Assembly: GCA_964428345.1 (NCBI GenBank)
Contig: CAYRYD010000013.1
Span: 1 to 64,000 of the forward strand
Direction: 5' to 3'
Origin: JABDMH01 sp964428345
GTDB taxonomy: Bacteria; Bacteroidota; Bacteroidia; Chitinophagales; Saprospiraceae
DNA: 64,000 nt
Shown here: positions 32,131 to 42,023 of the stretch, in pieces
How positions within the stretch are numbered: the first letter of the stretch is position 1
Layout: each line of letters starts with the position of its first letter
Position numbers and translations under genes: made by a program
The notes under the pieces: generated by a model
What the model was told of the DNA's origin: nothing
The model's input: the letters and a program-made list of their open reading frames with translations, nothing else
The model's database searches: none

Positions 32131-34779
32131 CTACCCCATGATGTCAGAACCGTTGTCGTTGACGTTCATGTTCTTTCGTCTAAACAGGGAGCTATCTGTT
32201 TTTCCGAAACGGTACGAGAAATTCACCCTTACCACCCGGAAATTGCGCCAGCGTTCATTCTCCTGGATAAAGAAGGCAGATTCTGAATAGGAGCCCTGTC
32301 TCCGGCTGGCAAAAACATCTTCCATACTGAGGAAAATACTGGCTTTTCGCTTAAACAGGTCTTTCCGAAGCGCGGCATCCACAAACCAATAGGGTGTCGA
32401 ATAACCCTGGGCCGAATTATTGGCTCCACCAAAACCCCGGAAACGACCGCGGCCTTCGTTGGGAGAAAATGCCGTTTTACTTTGATATTGCCCCGACAAT
32501 TGTAAATTCAGTCCGGCTGGGAGGCCTATATTCATATTTTCCTTTACAAACCAGGTAAATTGTTCGTTGACCAGTCCAATCTCGATATTCGATGCATCAA
32601 CCCGGGAATTATAGAGATTGATATTGGACGTCAGGTCGATTTTCTTTGCCAGTTGATTCCGTACCGTAAATTCAACCCCATAAGCTTCACTGCTGCTCGA
32701 ATTGGCAAAGGTGGCAATGACGATCTCGGTTTCCCTCAACGGATCCGCTTCTGTAAATTGATAGTTGGTGATGAGATCCTTGGCCCTTTTATAATAACCG
32801 GTAATCAATATGTTGTGTCCGTTCTTAAGAATATTCTGATACGATACTTCAGCCGAGGTAGTAAATTCCGGTACCAGATCCGGATTTCCTTTCCTCAGAT
32901 TTAATGAATCGGAATAATCGACAAAGGGAATCAACTGAAAAAAATTGGGACGATTGATACGCCGCGTCACGGAAAATTGAATATTGTCTTCCTCATTCAG
33001 TTTTTGGGTGACAAAAATGCTGGGAAACAGACTCAGTGGATAGTCATTCTGAAAGTTGGATTCGCCGGTCAGTTCTCCTTTATAGGTACTGCTTTCTGCC
33101 CGTAAGCCCACCTGATATCCCCATTTGGGAAACTGATGACTGAGGGAGGTGTACGCGGCATAAACCTGATCATTGAAGGTGTATTGATCCGTAAAATTGA
33201 AAATCTGAACCCAGGAAGACGTCTGATTATCAAAGAAAAAATTAAAATTATCATTATCGACTTTCCGGACAGAAGCCCGCGCACCCATTTCCAGTTTCAA
33301 TTTATCCGATAAGGGATCGACATAGTCGGTTTGCACAGTCAGCATGTTGGTCCCTCCTTCGCCGTTTTGCCGCTCCTGCAGATTGGTGCCCCGGTTAACG
33401 TATTTCGTGAAATAGTCATTTTCATTTCGAAAGAGGATATCATTGTAATTAATGTCGGCGGTGAGCTCTTTTCCTTTTTTGGGATAAATATGCTTGAAAA
33501 GGATCGATCCTCCGGCATTCCGGAAATTGCGTTCTCCATCGGTCTCCCGGAGATACTCCGAAGAAGTCACCTCCGCTGTAAAAAGGGAATCCGTCCGCAC
33601 ATCCAGGGTTTCCGGTCTCCCAAACTGGCCCCGGGTGAAGGACCCCTGGAAGGTAATGGTATTCCGGTTATCCATAAACCAGTCCAGTCCGGCCCGGGCA
33701 TTGGCAAAAAATCCCTTTTGTTGACCAGATCCTTCCTGGTGGATATTGGTCAGGGGACTACCAAAAAGATTCCTGCGATCGGTGATGCTGTATGAATCTC
33801 CCCGCCGGGCGTTATAGTTTCCATTGAGGAATGCATTGACTTTCCCTTCCCGGAGGTTGATATCGCCACCCACATTATTGCTACCCTGGGTGTCAAATCC
33901 CAGCCGGACACTTCCATTGTATCCAATTCGCTTTTCTTTCTTCAGCACAATATTGACGATACCGGCCTGGCCTCCCGATGCATCGTATCTGGCGGAAGGA
34001 TTGGTGATGATTTCCACCGATTCAATGGCATCTGAGGCAATCTGATCAAGCGACAATGTCGTCGGCCTTCCATCTACAAATAACTGGGGCGAGCCGTTTC
34101 GCAGGGAAAGGTTGCCATCCAGGTCAACCGCCAGACTTGGTACATTCTTCAGGGCCTCTACGGCCGTACCTCCGGCAGCGCTGGCATCTTTATCAACCCG
34201 GTATATTTTTTTATCCAGGGCAAGCTGGACACTGGTTGCTTCTGCAGTTACAGTGACTTCCGCGAGGTTCTTGGCCTCCTGAGTCAGTTTGATATTACCC
34301 AGATCCACATCAAAACGATCTGCAGACATCCTTGAAGGATCTCCCGTAGCAGGGCGATTACCGTTCCGTTGTCCGGCACCCGGACGGCTCAGACCAAAAC
34401 TGACTTTCTGTGAAATTTCGGTATAACCGAGAAACGATATCTTCAATTCAAAATCACCGGCCACCGGCAATTGCTCCAGACTGAAGTCCCCTTTTTCATC
34501 CGTGATCTGCCCGGTAATTAACTCCGGCTGGGGCTCCCTGGTAACGGAATCGATCTTCATCCGGTACAGGGACACTGTGGCATAGGCGATTCCTTTCCCA
34601 TTTTCATCGACGATCCGTCCGTAAAACCGGCCGATGTTCATCGGTTGCCGGTTGGCGGCACCGGGTGCCGGTGGAATCTGAGCCATCAGTTCTGACAGTG
34701 GCAAAAAACCAAAACCCAGAATGAGGCAAAGACCACGGATGGTTAGAAAATTTGTAGTCTTCATCAATTGAATTTTCAT
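32131..34779 (-). CDS. TonB-dependent outer-membrane receptor (carboxypeptidase-regulatory N-terminus)
   Basis: 882 residues. Signal segment ends near LSELMAQIPP. Residues about 50-160 are a carboxypeptidase-regulatory-like beta-sandwich (GRIVDENGKGIAYATVSLYRM, in outline). A plug domain (about 170-290) carries DGRPTTLSLDQIASDAIESVEIITNPSARYDASGGQAGIVNIVLKKEK in outline, and a large OMP_b-brl_3-type barrel extends to the C-terminus, ending in an aromatic-rich strand region (FRVVRVNFSYRFGK) with a short polar tail. No SusD-like gene is next door, so this is not a SusCD pair. The cargo is unknown; it may be a peptide or siderophore. Met6 (MKTTNF) is an alternative start. Confidence 0.88.
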   Translation of the reverse strand: MKIQLMKTTNFLTIRGLCLILGFGFLPLSELMAQIPPAPGAANRQPMNIGRFYGRIVDENGKGIAYATVSLYRMKIDSVTREPQPELITGQITDEKGDFSLEQLPVAGDFELKISFLGYTEISQKVSFGLSRPGAGQRNGNRPATGDPSRMSADRFDVDLGNIKLTQEAKNLAEVTVTAEATSVQLALDKKIYRVDKDASAAGGTAVEALKNVPSLAVDLDGNLSLRNGSPQLFVDGRPTTLSLDQIASDAIESVEIITNPSARYDASGGQAGIVNIVLKKEKRIGYNGSVRLGFDTQGSNNVGGDINLREGKVNAFLNGNYNARRGDSYSITDRRNLFGSPLTNIHQEGSGQQKGFFANARAGLDWFMDNRNTITFQGSFTRGQFGRPETLDVRTDSLFTAEVTSSEYLRETDGERNFRNAGGSILFKHIYPKKGKELTADINYNDILFRNENDYFTKYVNRGTNLQERQNGEGGTNMLTVQTDYVDPLSDKLKLEMGARASVRKVDNDNFNFFFDNQTSSWVQIFNFTDQYTFNDQVYAAYTSLSHQFPKWGYQVGLRAESSTYKGELTGESNFQNDYPLSLFPSIFVTQKLNEEDNIQFSVTRRINRPNFFQLIPFVDYSDSLNLRKGNPDLVPEFTTSAEVSYQNILKNGHNILITGYYKRAKDLITNYQFTEADPLRETEIVIATFANSSSSEAYGVEFTVRNQLAKKIDLTSNINLYNSRVDASNIEIGLVNEQFTWFVKENMNIGLPAGLNLQLSGQYQSKTAFSPNEGRGRFRGFGGANNSAQGYSTPYWFVDAALRKDLFKRKASIFLSMEDVFASRRQGSYSESAFFIQENERWRNFRVVRVNFSYRFGKTDSSLFRRKNMNVNDNGSDIMG

Positions 34780-34987
34780 TTTGTATAGATACGCAACGTT
34801 TAAACTGGAAAATGGATTAGCCGACTATCAGAGTGAAAATGTCGATGAAAAGCGATAGGCGAAGATATTTCATTTTTTTTATTCGCGTTCAGGAATTTCT
34901 CCATACCGGATGATCAATTTACGAGGAACCACGACAATCAACTATTAATTGAACTTTCTTACCTTTTGGCAGTCATCCTGAGGAACG

Positions 34988-36283
34988 TTGGAAGAAATCA
35001 TTATTATCGAAACGGAAAATTTCCAGATCACTCAAACCGAGTTTTATATCCGGATACTGCTCACATTGGGCATTGGCTTTGTCATAGGCCTGGAACGGGA
35101 ACATGCTTCGCTCTCCCGGCAAGAGGAGATTTTTGCCGGACTCCGCACCTTTGTGATGGTTTCGATAATGGGCTTTCTCTGCATGATGCTCAGCGTCCTA
35201 TTCTCTTACTGGATCCTGATCGCCGGACTTCTCGGGTTAAGCGCCATCGTGTCGGTATCTTACTGGATCAGTGCCAGCCGGGGACAACTTGGTGGTACGA
35301 CCGAACTGACCACTTTTCTGGTTTTTATCCTGGGCGCGTTAACTTTCCTGGGGCATCTTGAAATCAGCCTTCCGCTCACCGTCATCATCCTTATCTTCCT
35401 CTCCCTCAAAGTTAAATTTCAAAGTATCGTTGGCCGGATTACCCAAACCGAATTATTTGCCTTCATCCAGTTTGTCATCGTCGTGCTGCTGATCTTTCCC
35501 TTCCTCCCGGATCAGAATCTTGGTCCTTACAATGTAATCAATCCACGGGAAATCGGGTGGGTGATCGTCCTGACCTCAGGTGTGGGTTTTGTCGGCTACA
35601 TGTTGATGAAATTCCTCGGCACCAATATGGGGATTCTCCTCACTGGCATCGTCGGAGGCCTGGTTTCCAGTACGGTGGTGACCTGGGTGTTTTCGAAAAA
35701 AAGTACACTGAATCCTGCACTTTCCAAAAGTTGTGCGGTTGCCATCCTCGCCGCTTCCACAATCATGGTTGTCCGGGTCTTTATCTGGATTTCGGTATTT
35801 AATCCATCACTGTTTCCGGGCATATTGGTACCGCTCCTGCTAATTCTGGCTGCGGCTTTTGGAATCACCATCTTTTATTTCAAAACCCAGGATTCCGTTT
35901 ACATGAAACCAGATCAACTACCTCTGGGTGAACCACTCAACCTGCGGGATGCTGTCTTATTCGGCGCATTATATACCGGTATCCTGCTGATTGTCAGCTA
36001 TGCCAATGACCAGTTTGGCAACAAGGGTATCTATTTCTCAAGCACCATTGCCGGTCTGACCGATATTGATGCCATTACCATTTCCGTTTCAAAAATCGCC
36101 GGAGATTCGATCGCGTTGTTTACTGCCATGAATGCCATTGTCCTGGCTACGATATCCAACACTGTTGTCAAGCTGGGAATCGCCCTCTGGGCAGGCAGTG
36201 CCAACCTGAGAAAGGAGGTCCTGATCGGTTACGGTTTAATGATTCTCGCTGGAATAACCGGCATAATCATCATGAACAGCTAA
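34988..36283 (+). CDS. MgtC/SapB plus DUF4010 membrane protein
   Basis: 431 residues. The N-terminal third resembles the MgtC membrane domain (FYIRILLTLGIGFVIGLEREHA, FAGLRTFVMVSIMGFLCMML). The rest is a DUF4010 domain of many helices, with GTNMGILLTGIVGGLVSSTVVTW in the middle and a C-terminal STIAGLTDIDAITISVSKIAG, in outline. About 12 membrane helices in all. The function of DUF4010 is not established; related MgtC proteins respond to Mg2+ stress. The only plausible start is the TTG giving MEEIIIIETENFQ, preceded by GAGGAACG. Divergent from the TonB receptor across about 200 bases. Confidence 0.8.
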   Translation: MEEIIIIETENFQITQTEFYIRILLTLGIGFVIGLEREHASLSRQEEIFAGLRTFVMVSIMGFLCMMLSVLFSYWILIAGLLGLSAIVSVSYWISASRGQLGGTTELTTFLVFILGALTFLGHLEISLPLTVIILIFLSLKVKFQSIVGRITQTELFAFIQFVIVVLLIFPFLPDQNLGPYNVINPREIGWVIVLTSGVGFVGYMLMKFLGTNMGILLTGIVGGLVSSTVVTWVFSKKSTLNPALSKSCAVAILAASTIMVVRVFIWISVFNPSLFPGILVPLLLILAAAFGITIFYFKTQDSVYMKPDQLPLGEPLNLRDAVLFGALYTGILLIVSYANDQFGNKGIYFSSTIAGLTDIDAITISVSKIAGDSIALFTAMNAIVLATISNTVVKLGIALWAGSANLRKEVLIGYGLMILAGITGIIIMNS

Positions 36284-36333
36284 TTGACTTCCAGTTTTTC
36301 TCTTGCGGTTCAGGATCTTTCAGCGATACCCTC

Positions 36334-37140
36334 TCAGCGCACCGCTTCTGCCCAATTTGCGGTATACCAAAGCACCGCATCTTTTCGCTGACTCCAGGAT
36401 TTGATTTCATCCAGGTATCGTTCAAACGTACGATGATCCAAATTTCCGATCTCCCTGATCTTTGGTCCCGCTCCCTGCAATATGCTTAAAAGATTGTTGG
36501 CATAATGATAAAAATCTGCCTCCGAAGCGGCTGCCCCAAAAAGAATGAAATCGATCTTAAAATTCCGGAATCCCGCCTCGTGCAGCAAAGTAACCAAATG
36601 GCGACCGATGTACGGATCGTTGCCCATCTGCTCATAGACTTTACAATACAATGTCCATAGCAGATCAAATGAGGGGAGCTGTGGGGTAATGCGAAAATTG
36701 GCGTGATCGTCATCCACCAAAATAATCCGCCCACCATCCTTTAAAGCTTGTCTTGCCTGTTCCAAGGCTTTAAGTGGGTGATTCAGGTGTTCCAGGACAA
36801 ACCTGATGAAAATCAGATCAAAACTTCCCCATTCCACTGCCTTCAAAGGCAGATCGTAGGCACTTCCCTCCCGGAAATCAACGAGATCCACCTCCCCCTG
36901 TTCCCGGGCGAGGACCCTGGCTTTATCCAGTTGATCTGTCGATTTTTCAATTCCCACCACGCTGCCGGTGTTTAACCGACGGGATAACATCCGGGAAAAG
37001 ACACCAAGACCGCTTCCAATATCCAGGATCTGTTCATCTCCGGTCAGGGTAATTTTCTGCAGGCAGCGCTCATTCAGCAATTGGTTCAGGAAGTATAGCC
37101 TTTCCTGTTCTTCGGCATGGGTACCATGAATATAGTTCAA
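36334..37140 (-). CDS. Class I SAM-dependent methyltransferase
   Basis: 268 residues. SAM motif I is ILDIGSGLGVFSRML, motif II acidic is VVGIEKS, and motif IV/post-motif is SFDLIFIRFVLEHLNHPLKALEQ, followed by DGGRIILVDDDHANF. This is a typical ubiE/bioC-like class I fold. The substrate is not indicated by neighbours. Starts divergently from the glycosyltransferase pseudogene with about 60 bases between. No signal peptide. Confidence 0.85.
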   Translation of the reverse strand: MNYIHGTHAEEQERLYFLNQLLNERCLQKITLTGDEQILDIGSGLGVFSRMLSRRLNTGSVVGIEKSTDQLDKARVLAREQGEVDLVDFREGSAYDLPLKAVEWGSFDLIFIRFVLEHLNHPLKALEQARQALKDGGRIILVDDDHANFRITPQLPSFDLLWTLYCKVYEQMGNDPYIGRHLVTLLHEAGFRNFKIDFILFGAAASEADFYHYANNLLSILQGAGPKIREIGNLDHRTFERYLDEIKSWSQRKDAVLWYTANWAEAVR

Positions 37141-37339
37141 AGCTGATTGATTAAATGTAATACCACTATAACGAAACGCTGGTACTAAATGCAGTCTGAT
37201 TTTGGGTAGTAGTTCTGCTCTGAATGGTGAAGATCCGGTGGACCTATGCTCTCAAAGCCAGTCTCCGTGTAAAAATGTGGTCGACAAATGTCTGATCGAT
37301 CTCAATTTCTCTATCTTCCCACCCACAGTACGATTCGGC

Positions 37340-38263
37340 ATGCTCTTCGCGATCCGCAGATTTTTCAACCCCGTCGTCGGCCCGGTCACCATTTGTATTC
37401 CCGCCTATAATGCTTCGGCATTTATTGCCGAAACAGTTCAATCGGTTCTGGACCAAACCTATCCTGACATACAGGTGCTGATTTCAGTCGATGCCGGTCA
37501 TGATGATACCGAAACCGTCATTCAACAGAATTTTAAGGATTCCAGGATCCATATGTACGTTCAGTCTCAGCGTCTGGGTTGGGTGGCCAATACCAACTTC
37601 CTTCTCGCAGCAGTGCAATCACCCTACTTTTGCATACTGCCTCATGATGATATTATTGCACCTGGATTTATAAGCCGGCTTCTGATCAGGTTACAGCGAA
37701 GTCCGCGGGCAGTAGCTGCCTATTGCGATATTCGATGCTTTGGCGCATCAAATCAGAAGATCGTCCAGCCTTCGGTGGCCGGAAGCAGGATGAAACGCAT
37801 TACCAACTATCTTTGCAATCATTATAATGCCGTGGTGATGTGATCATTGGTCAATCGTGAGGCTTTGGGGAAGATGGTCTTTCTTCGGGAGAATCCAAGG
37901 TTGAATTTTGCCGCAGATACACTCTGGGGACTGGAACTTGCTCTTTGCGGAGAACTGATCCGATTGGCACGGACCCTTTACCGCAAGCGATATCATGAAC
38001 GTATGTTACACCGCCAATGGCAACAATGGAATGATGAGCAAATGTTGAATGCCTGGGTTGATCATTGTCTGGATTGCTTGTATCTCTTGAAAGAAAACAA
38101 TCTTTGCAGGGACAACCGGGAAACAGTCATGGGCTCTCTCATGAAGCGGTTCGGACAGGAAAACCGGGACCTTTGGCAGGCAGCGCGGTTAAGGTCCTCC
38201 TTGTCTCAGGTCAAACTAAGAGAAGATTTTCGCACCCGGTTAAAGCAAGCCTGTGATTTTTAA
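37340..38263 (+). pseudogene. Glycosyltransferase family 2 gene interrupted by one in-frame TGA
   Basis: From the Met in MLFAIRRFFNPVVGPVTICIPAYNAS the frame encodes a GT-A glycosyltransferase domain: PVTICIPAYNAS, ETVQSVLDQTYPDIQVLISVD, then ILPHDDIIAPGF with the DxD-like acidic pair. At 37841-37843 the frame meets TGA. The very next codons in the same frame (SLVNREALGKMVFLRENPRLNFAADT) continue what looks like the same protein for 138 more residues. A CGA (Arg) to TGA change would restore a single protein of about 307 residues. As written the gene is truncated within its acceptor-binding half. Sequencing error, nonsense mutation and readthrough are all possible. Confidence 0.75.
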
Positions 38264-39470
38264 GCCGACAGCCACCGTCATCGGGTCCGGTATCCAGGGA
38301 TGTACCATTGCCCTGCAACTCCTGAGAAGAGGATACCATATCCGTTTGGTTGAGCGAAGTCCTGATATCTATCAACGAGCCAGCGTGAACCAGGAAGGAA
38401 AAATCCATCTGGGATTCATCTATGCCCTGGATCAAAGTGGCCGGACAACCAGTAAAATGCTGGCCGATGCCCTCATGTTTGCTCCGGTCCTGGAAACGTT
38501 AATTCAGAAAAAAATAAACTGGGACCAGATCAAGTCGCACAAATTTCAATACCTGATTGCTCGTGATTCCATGGTTCCTCCGGATTTTTTAAACCAGCAC
38601 TATGCTTTGGTAGAAAATGGATGTCAAAACCTGCTCAAAGACAAGGGACTGCATTATCTCGGTAAAAGACCGGAGACCTTGTATTCGTGGAAAAAGGCGA
38701 CGTCATCCATCTTTTCTCCCGAGAAAGTGGAGGCGATTTTCACCACAGAGGAATATGCCATTGATCCGGTACAACTCCGCCAATTATTGGTTGAGGAGAT
38801 CAGATTGCATGAGCGCATCACCATCTATCCGTCTCACCGGGTAGTGGATATCTTCCGGCATGAATCCGGATATAACGTTACCTGCCGGTTTGGCAGTGAT
38901 ACCATCCAGTTGAAAAGTGATATTGTCATCAATGCCGCCTGGGATGGTAAAAGACAGCTGGACCAGCTGATGGGTACAGGCGATGACCAGGCATGGTCAC
39001 ACCGATTGAAATTCGGTATAATCTTTCCAGTCCCTTCCCCGGAAAACATCCCCAGTTTCTCAGTCGTCCAGGGTTCTTACGGTGACTATGTCCATTATCC
39101 CGCAGGAAAATACAGCTATTTCAGCTGGTATTCCGCTTGTATGACCGAACAACGATCGGATATCATGATTCCTGAACGGTGGCAGTCTATCGTACAGGGA
39201 CCGATTGACCAGAATAGCTACCAACAACTGATCGATGAGTCGCTAATTGCGCTGAAGGATCTTGTTCCCGGTATCCGGGTAAGTGGTCCCTACCAGCTCA
39301 GAGCCGGTACCATCCTTGCCCGGGGACATCGAAGCATTACCGACCCTGCCAGTGAATTGCATCAAAGGGCAGATCCACCCTTCAGCATTAACCAGGGGTA
39401 CTTCAGCATTAACACCGGCAAATTCACCAGTGCTCCTCACAATTCCCACCGGCTGATGGAGCTCATTTGA
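38253..39470 (+). CDS. FAD-dependent oxidoreductase (DAO family)
   Basis: 405 residues. N-terminal Rossmann dinucleotide loop TVIGSGIQGCTIALQLLRRGY followed by RLVERSPD, with an Glu that should hold the ribose. A later strand, DIVINAAWDGK, fits the DAO second FAD motif. The C-terminal GYFSINTGKFTSAPHNSHRL region could close the FAD site. The family oxidises amines or hydroxyacids; the substrate here is unknown. GTG start at 38253 overlaps the glycosyltransferase tail by 11 bases, so the two were one transcript. The pair might belong to a surface-glycan pathway. Confidence 0.8.
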   Translation: MIFKPTATVIGSGIQGCTIALQLLRRGYHIRLVERSPDIYQRASVNQEGKIHLGFIYALDQSGRTTSKMLADALMFAPVLETLIQKKINWDQIKSHKFQYLIARDSMVPPDFLNQHYALVENGCQNLLKDKGLHYLGKRPETLYSWKKATSSIFSPEKVEAIFTTEEYAIDPVQLRQLLVEEIRLHERITIYPSHRVVDIFRHESGYNVTCRFGSDTIQLKSDIVINAAWDGKRQLDQLMGTGDDQAWSHRLKFGIIFPVPSPENIPSFSVVQGSYGDYVHYPAGKYSYFSWYSACMTEQRSDIMIPERWQSIVQGPIDQNSYQQLIDESLIALKDLVPGIRVSGPYQLRAGTILARGHRSITDPASELHQRADPPFSINQGYFSINTGKFTSAPHNSHRLMELI

Positions 39471-39471
39471 T

Positions 39472-39528
39472 TTCAGATTTCAGATTTCAGATTGCTGATT
39501 TCAGATTGCTGATGGCAGATTTGAGGGC
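39472..39528 (+). repeat. Short simple repeat of GATTTCA words
   Basis: Several copies of GATTTCA or GATTGCT in tandem right after the oxidoreductase stop. It may be slippage DNA; it has no other feature. Confidence 0.6.
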
Positions 39529-39611
39529 ATAGTGGCCGGCAATTTGAAAAGGAAGGGACATCTTGCTCAAGAGGGTAAAAAACTAAGCTTTATATGATGT
39601 GATGTATCAAT

Positions 39612-39619
39612 TATATTTG
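39612..39619 (+). promoter_or_regulatory. Bacteroidota -7 promoter element TATATTTG
   Basis: A perfect match to TAnnTTTG, 15 bases before the ATG of the MarR-like fragment. No clear -33 TTTG is seen at the usual distance. Confidence 0.35.
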
Positions 39620-39634
39620 TATCAAATTCATTGC

Positions 39635-39772
39635 ATGCAGGTCATCAATCCTAAACATACCGTCTTCTATAGCATCGAGAAAGCCATTAAAACTTACCGG
39701 CAGTTTGCCCAACGTCGCTTATCTGTACGGAATATTGACATCACTATTGATCAGCTGCTGGTTTCGCCGTGA
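39635..39772 (+). pseudogene. N-terminal fragment of a MarR-like transcription regulator
   Basis: 45 codons read MQVINPKHTVFYSIEKAIKT and then YRQFAQRRLSVRNIDITIDQLL before VSP-stop. This is the usual first helix and start of the second helix of Bacteroidota MarR-type winged-helix regulators, which run to about 150 residues. The remaining winged helix is missing; repeat DNA begins within 60 bases of the stop. The start has a good promoter match. A truncated gene is the simplest reading. Confidence 0.55.
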
Positions 39773-39825
39773 TAAAAATATAAAGGAAAAAAGGTCATGA
39801 CGGGAAGGTAGCGCTCGTCTTTGGC

Positions 39826-40105
39826 TCCCCTTCGACAAGCTCAGGGTGACCCGTTCGGCAGGCTCAGGATGACTATAATCAGATTATACAATTAAACAAT
39901 ACCCGAACCCCTAAATCCCCTAAAAGGGGACTTCCCAGTGTGCTGGAAAAAACCACCCTTCGACAAGCTCAGGGTGACGATAATCATAATACGTGAAACC
40001 ATAATACCATAACACCATAATACCATAACACCATAATACCAACCTTCAACCTCAGGATGACTATAATCAGATTATACAATTAAACAATACCCGAACCCCT
40101 AAATC
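39826..40105 (+). repeat. Composite MITE-like repeats, copies B and partial D, left of the gap
   Basis: CCTTCGACAAGCTCAGGGTG at 39831-39850 and CCGTTCGGCAGGCTCAGGATG nearby, then a full unit at 39891-39978 (CAATTAAACAATACCCGAA, CCCCTAAATCCCCTAAAAGG, CAGTGTGCTGGA, CTTCGACAAGCTCAGGGTGA). A CCATAATACCATAACA microsatellite and a truncated second unit run into the N block. Confidence 0.7.
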
Positions 40106-40205
40106 NNNNNNNNNNNNNNNNNNNNNNNNNNNNNNNNNNNNNNNNNNNNNNNNNNNNNNNNNNNNNNNNNNNNNNNNNNNNNNNNNNNNNNNNNNNNNNN
40201 NNNNN
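40106..40205. other. Assembly gap (100 N)
   Basis: Exactly 100 N bases, the usual placeholder for a gap of unknown size. The same sequence (CAATTAAACAATACCCGAA and CCCCTAAATC) lies on both sides, so the join is inside a repeat and the true copy number is unknown. Confidence 0.98.
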
Positions 40206-40373
40206 CAGATTATACAATTAAACAATACCCGAACCCCTAAATCCCCTAAAAGGGGACTTCTCAGTGCGCTGGAAAAACCACCCTTCGACAAGCTCAGGGT
40301 GACGATAATCATAATACTGTGAAACCATTACACCATAATACCATAACACCATAATACCATAACACCACACTTT
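40206..40373 (+). repeat. Composite MITE-like repeat, copy C, and CCATAATACCATAACA microsatellite
   Basis: A full unit at 40216-40303 repeats the order of 39891-39978 with a few changes. It is followed at 40325-40368 by the same microsatellite found before the gap. The repeat ends just after the stop of the GH32 gene, which lies on the minus strand. Confidence 0.7.
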
Positions 40374-41978
40374 TTACCAGATAGAACTCAATTCAAAAAC
40401 GCGGCCACGGATCATTTTAAGGGGCAATTCATCCGGATTGAGGGTGATATCGGTATAAGGTTTGGAAGGAAAAACAATTTCCGTGATCACGGTACGGCCG
40501 TCATCGGCAAATAATTCGATGGAAGACTCATCCAGAAAAATGTGCATTTTCACCTTTGTAAAATTATAATAGCAGGGAGCCACGTGCTTCCCGGCGAACT
40601 GACGGCTGAAATCAGATCGACCGGCGGTAAGCCGGTCTACATAATACTCATTCTGATCCACATCATACCCAACAAACAATACATCTCCCACTGCATTAAA
40701 GATTTCGAGTTCGATCTTTCCCCGGGTTGGTTTTTCAAATTCCAGCTGTAATTCGTATAGTCCATCCCGATTTTTAACATTTCGCAATAATTCCAATTTC
40801 TCCCGGTGATCACCCCGGCTGAAAGCCACCGCTTCCCTGCGGAGTGAAGTAACCGTTGGTACCGGAAAAGAAGAAAGGCGCAGTCCGGCCTTGGTGTCTA
40901 CCAGTTGTAGCGTTCTGGGTAGCGTCATGGCACTCCGCCAGGGACTGGTAGGCACTTGCTGAGCATATTGCCAATTGCTCATCCAACCGATAAAAATCCG
41001 TTGGCCGGTTTTGGCTGGGGCATCCGACCAGGTTACTCCGGCATAATTGTCCTTGCCATAATCCAACCAGAGGCTGAGTTCGGGTGGGTTATCATTTATA
41101 AAACTTTTTCCATCAAATTCGCCGATAAAGTATTGGGTGCCGGAGCCACCATTCGGATGGCCAGGGTTGATATTCTGAATCAGCACCCATTTCTCTTTGT
41201 CGTTGATCATAAGTGGAAACAGGTCCGGACATTCCCAGACTCCATCGTGATTACCTTCTTTCTCACCAAATTCACTGACGAAATTCCATTGTATCAAATC
41301 CGGCGAATTATAGATATGCAGGCGGTCGGCAGCTGCCAGCACCAGTACCCATTGACCGGATGCTTCATGCCATATGACTTTAGGATCCCGGAAGTCTTTG
41401 ATCCCCGGATTCCTGATCACCGGATTGCCATGAAACTTTGTCCAGGTACGTCCCTTATCATTGCTGTAAGCCAGACTTTGAGATTCGTAATTAGTATTAC
41501 CACTCTTTGCCCTTTCTGCGTTATGATGGGTAAATAAAGCAATCAGGGGAGGTTGGTCACCCTGACCAAGTCCGCTGGTATTTTTCCAGTCGACCACCGC
41601 ACTGCCGGAAAAAATATATCCGAGACTATCCGGATAAAGGGCAACTGGCAAATGCTCCCAATGGATAAGGTCTTTACTGATCGCATGTCCCCAGTGCATC
41701 GGACCCCAGACGGTACTATCGGGATAATATTGATAAAAAAGGTGGTATTCCTTATCAAAGAAGACCAATCCGTTTGGGTCATTCATCCACATCTTCTCCG
41801 GTGAAAAATGATATTGAGGCCTGTGCATTTCCCGGTAAGGAGCTACTTCGGCCTGATCGACCTGACCTGGCACAGACTGATCGGTCTTGCAGGAAATCAG
41901 TATAAACAGCCATAAATAAATAATAACCGGACTGAATAAAATATTTCGTTTCAACACTTTATGCTTATTATTTGACAT
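40374..41978 (-). CDS. Glycoside hydrolase family 32 lipoprotein (levanase/invertase-like)
   Basis: 534 residues. Lipoprotein signal with lipidated Cys30 (FILISCKTD). Five-bladed GH32 propeller with nucleophile Asp67 in MWMNDPNG, transition-state Asp198 in FRDPK, and acid/base Glu249 in WECPD; the C-terminal beta-sandwich (about 380-534) is present. These enzymes cut the fructosyl bond of sucrose, levan or inulin; substrate length cannot be read from sequence. Exposed at the cell surface or periplasm. The sugar porter gene lies 45 bases upstream on the same strand, so the pair forms a small fructan/sucrose uptake operon. Confidence 0.92.
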   Translation of the reverse strand: MSNNKHKVLKRNILFSPVIIYLWLFILISCKTDQSVPGQVDQAEVAPYREMHRPQYHFSPEKMWMNDPNGLVFFDKEYHLFYQYYPDSTVWGPMHWGHAISKDLIHWEHLPVALYPDSLGYIFSGSAVVDWKNTSGLGQGDQPPLIALFTHHNAERAKSGNTNYESQSLAYSNDKGRTWTKFHGNPVIRNPGIKDFRDPKVIWHEASGQWVLVLAAADRLHIYNSPDLIQWNFVSEFGEKEGNHDGVWECPDLFPLMINDKEKWVLIQNINPGHPNGGSGTQYFIGEFDGKSFINDNPPELSLWLDYGKDNYAGVTWSDAPAKTGQRIFIGWMSNWQYAQQVPTSPWRSAMTLPRTLQLVDTKAGLRLSSFPVPTVTSLRREAVAFSRGDHREKLELLRNVKNRDGLYELQLEFEKPTRGKIELEIFNAVGDVLFVGYDVDQNEYYVDRLTAGRSDFSRQFAGKHVAPCYYNFTKVKMHIFLDESSIELFADDGRTVITEIVFPSKPYTDITLNPDELPLKMIRGRVFELSSIW

Positions 41979-42023
41979 GGTTTCTTCCCGGGAGTATTTT
42001 AAAACATGCAGGTCATTTACAAT

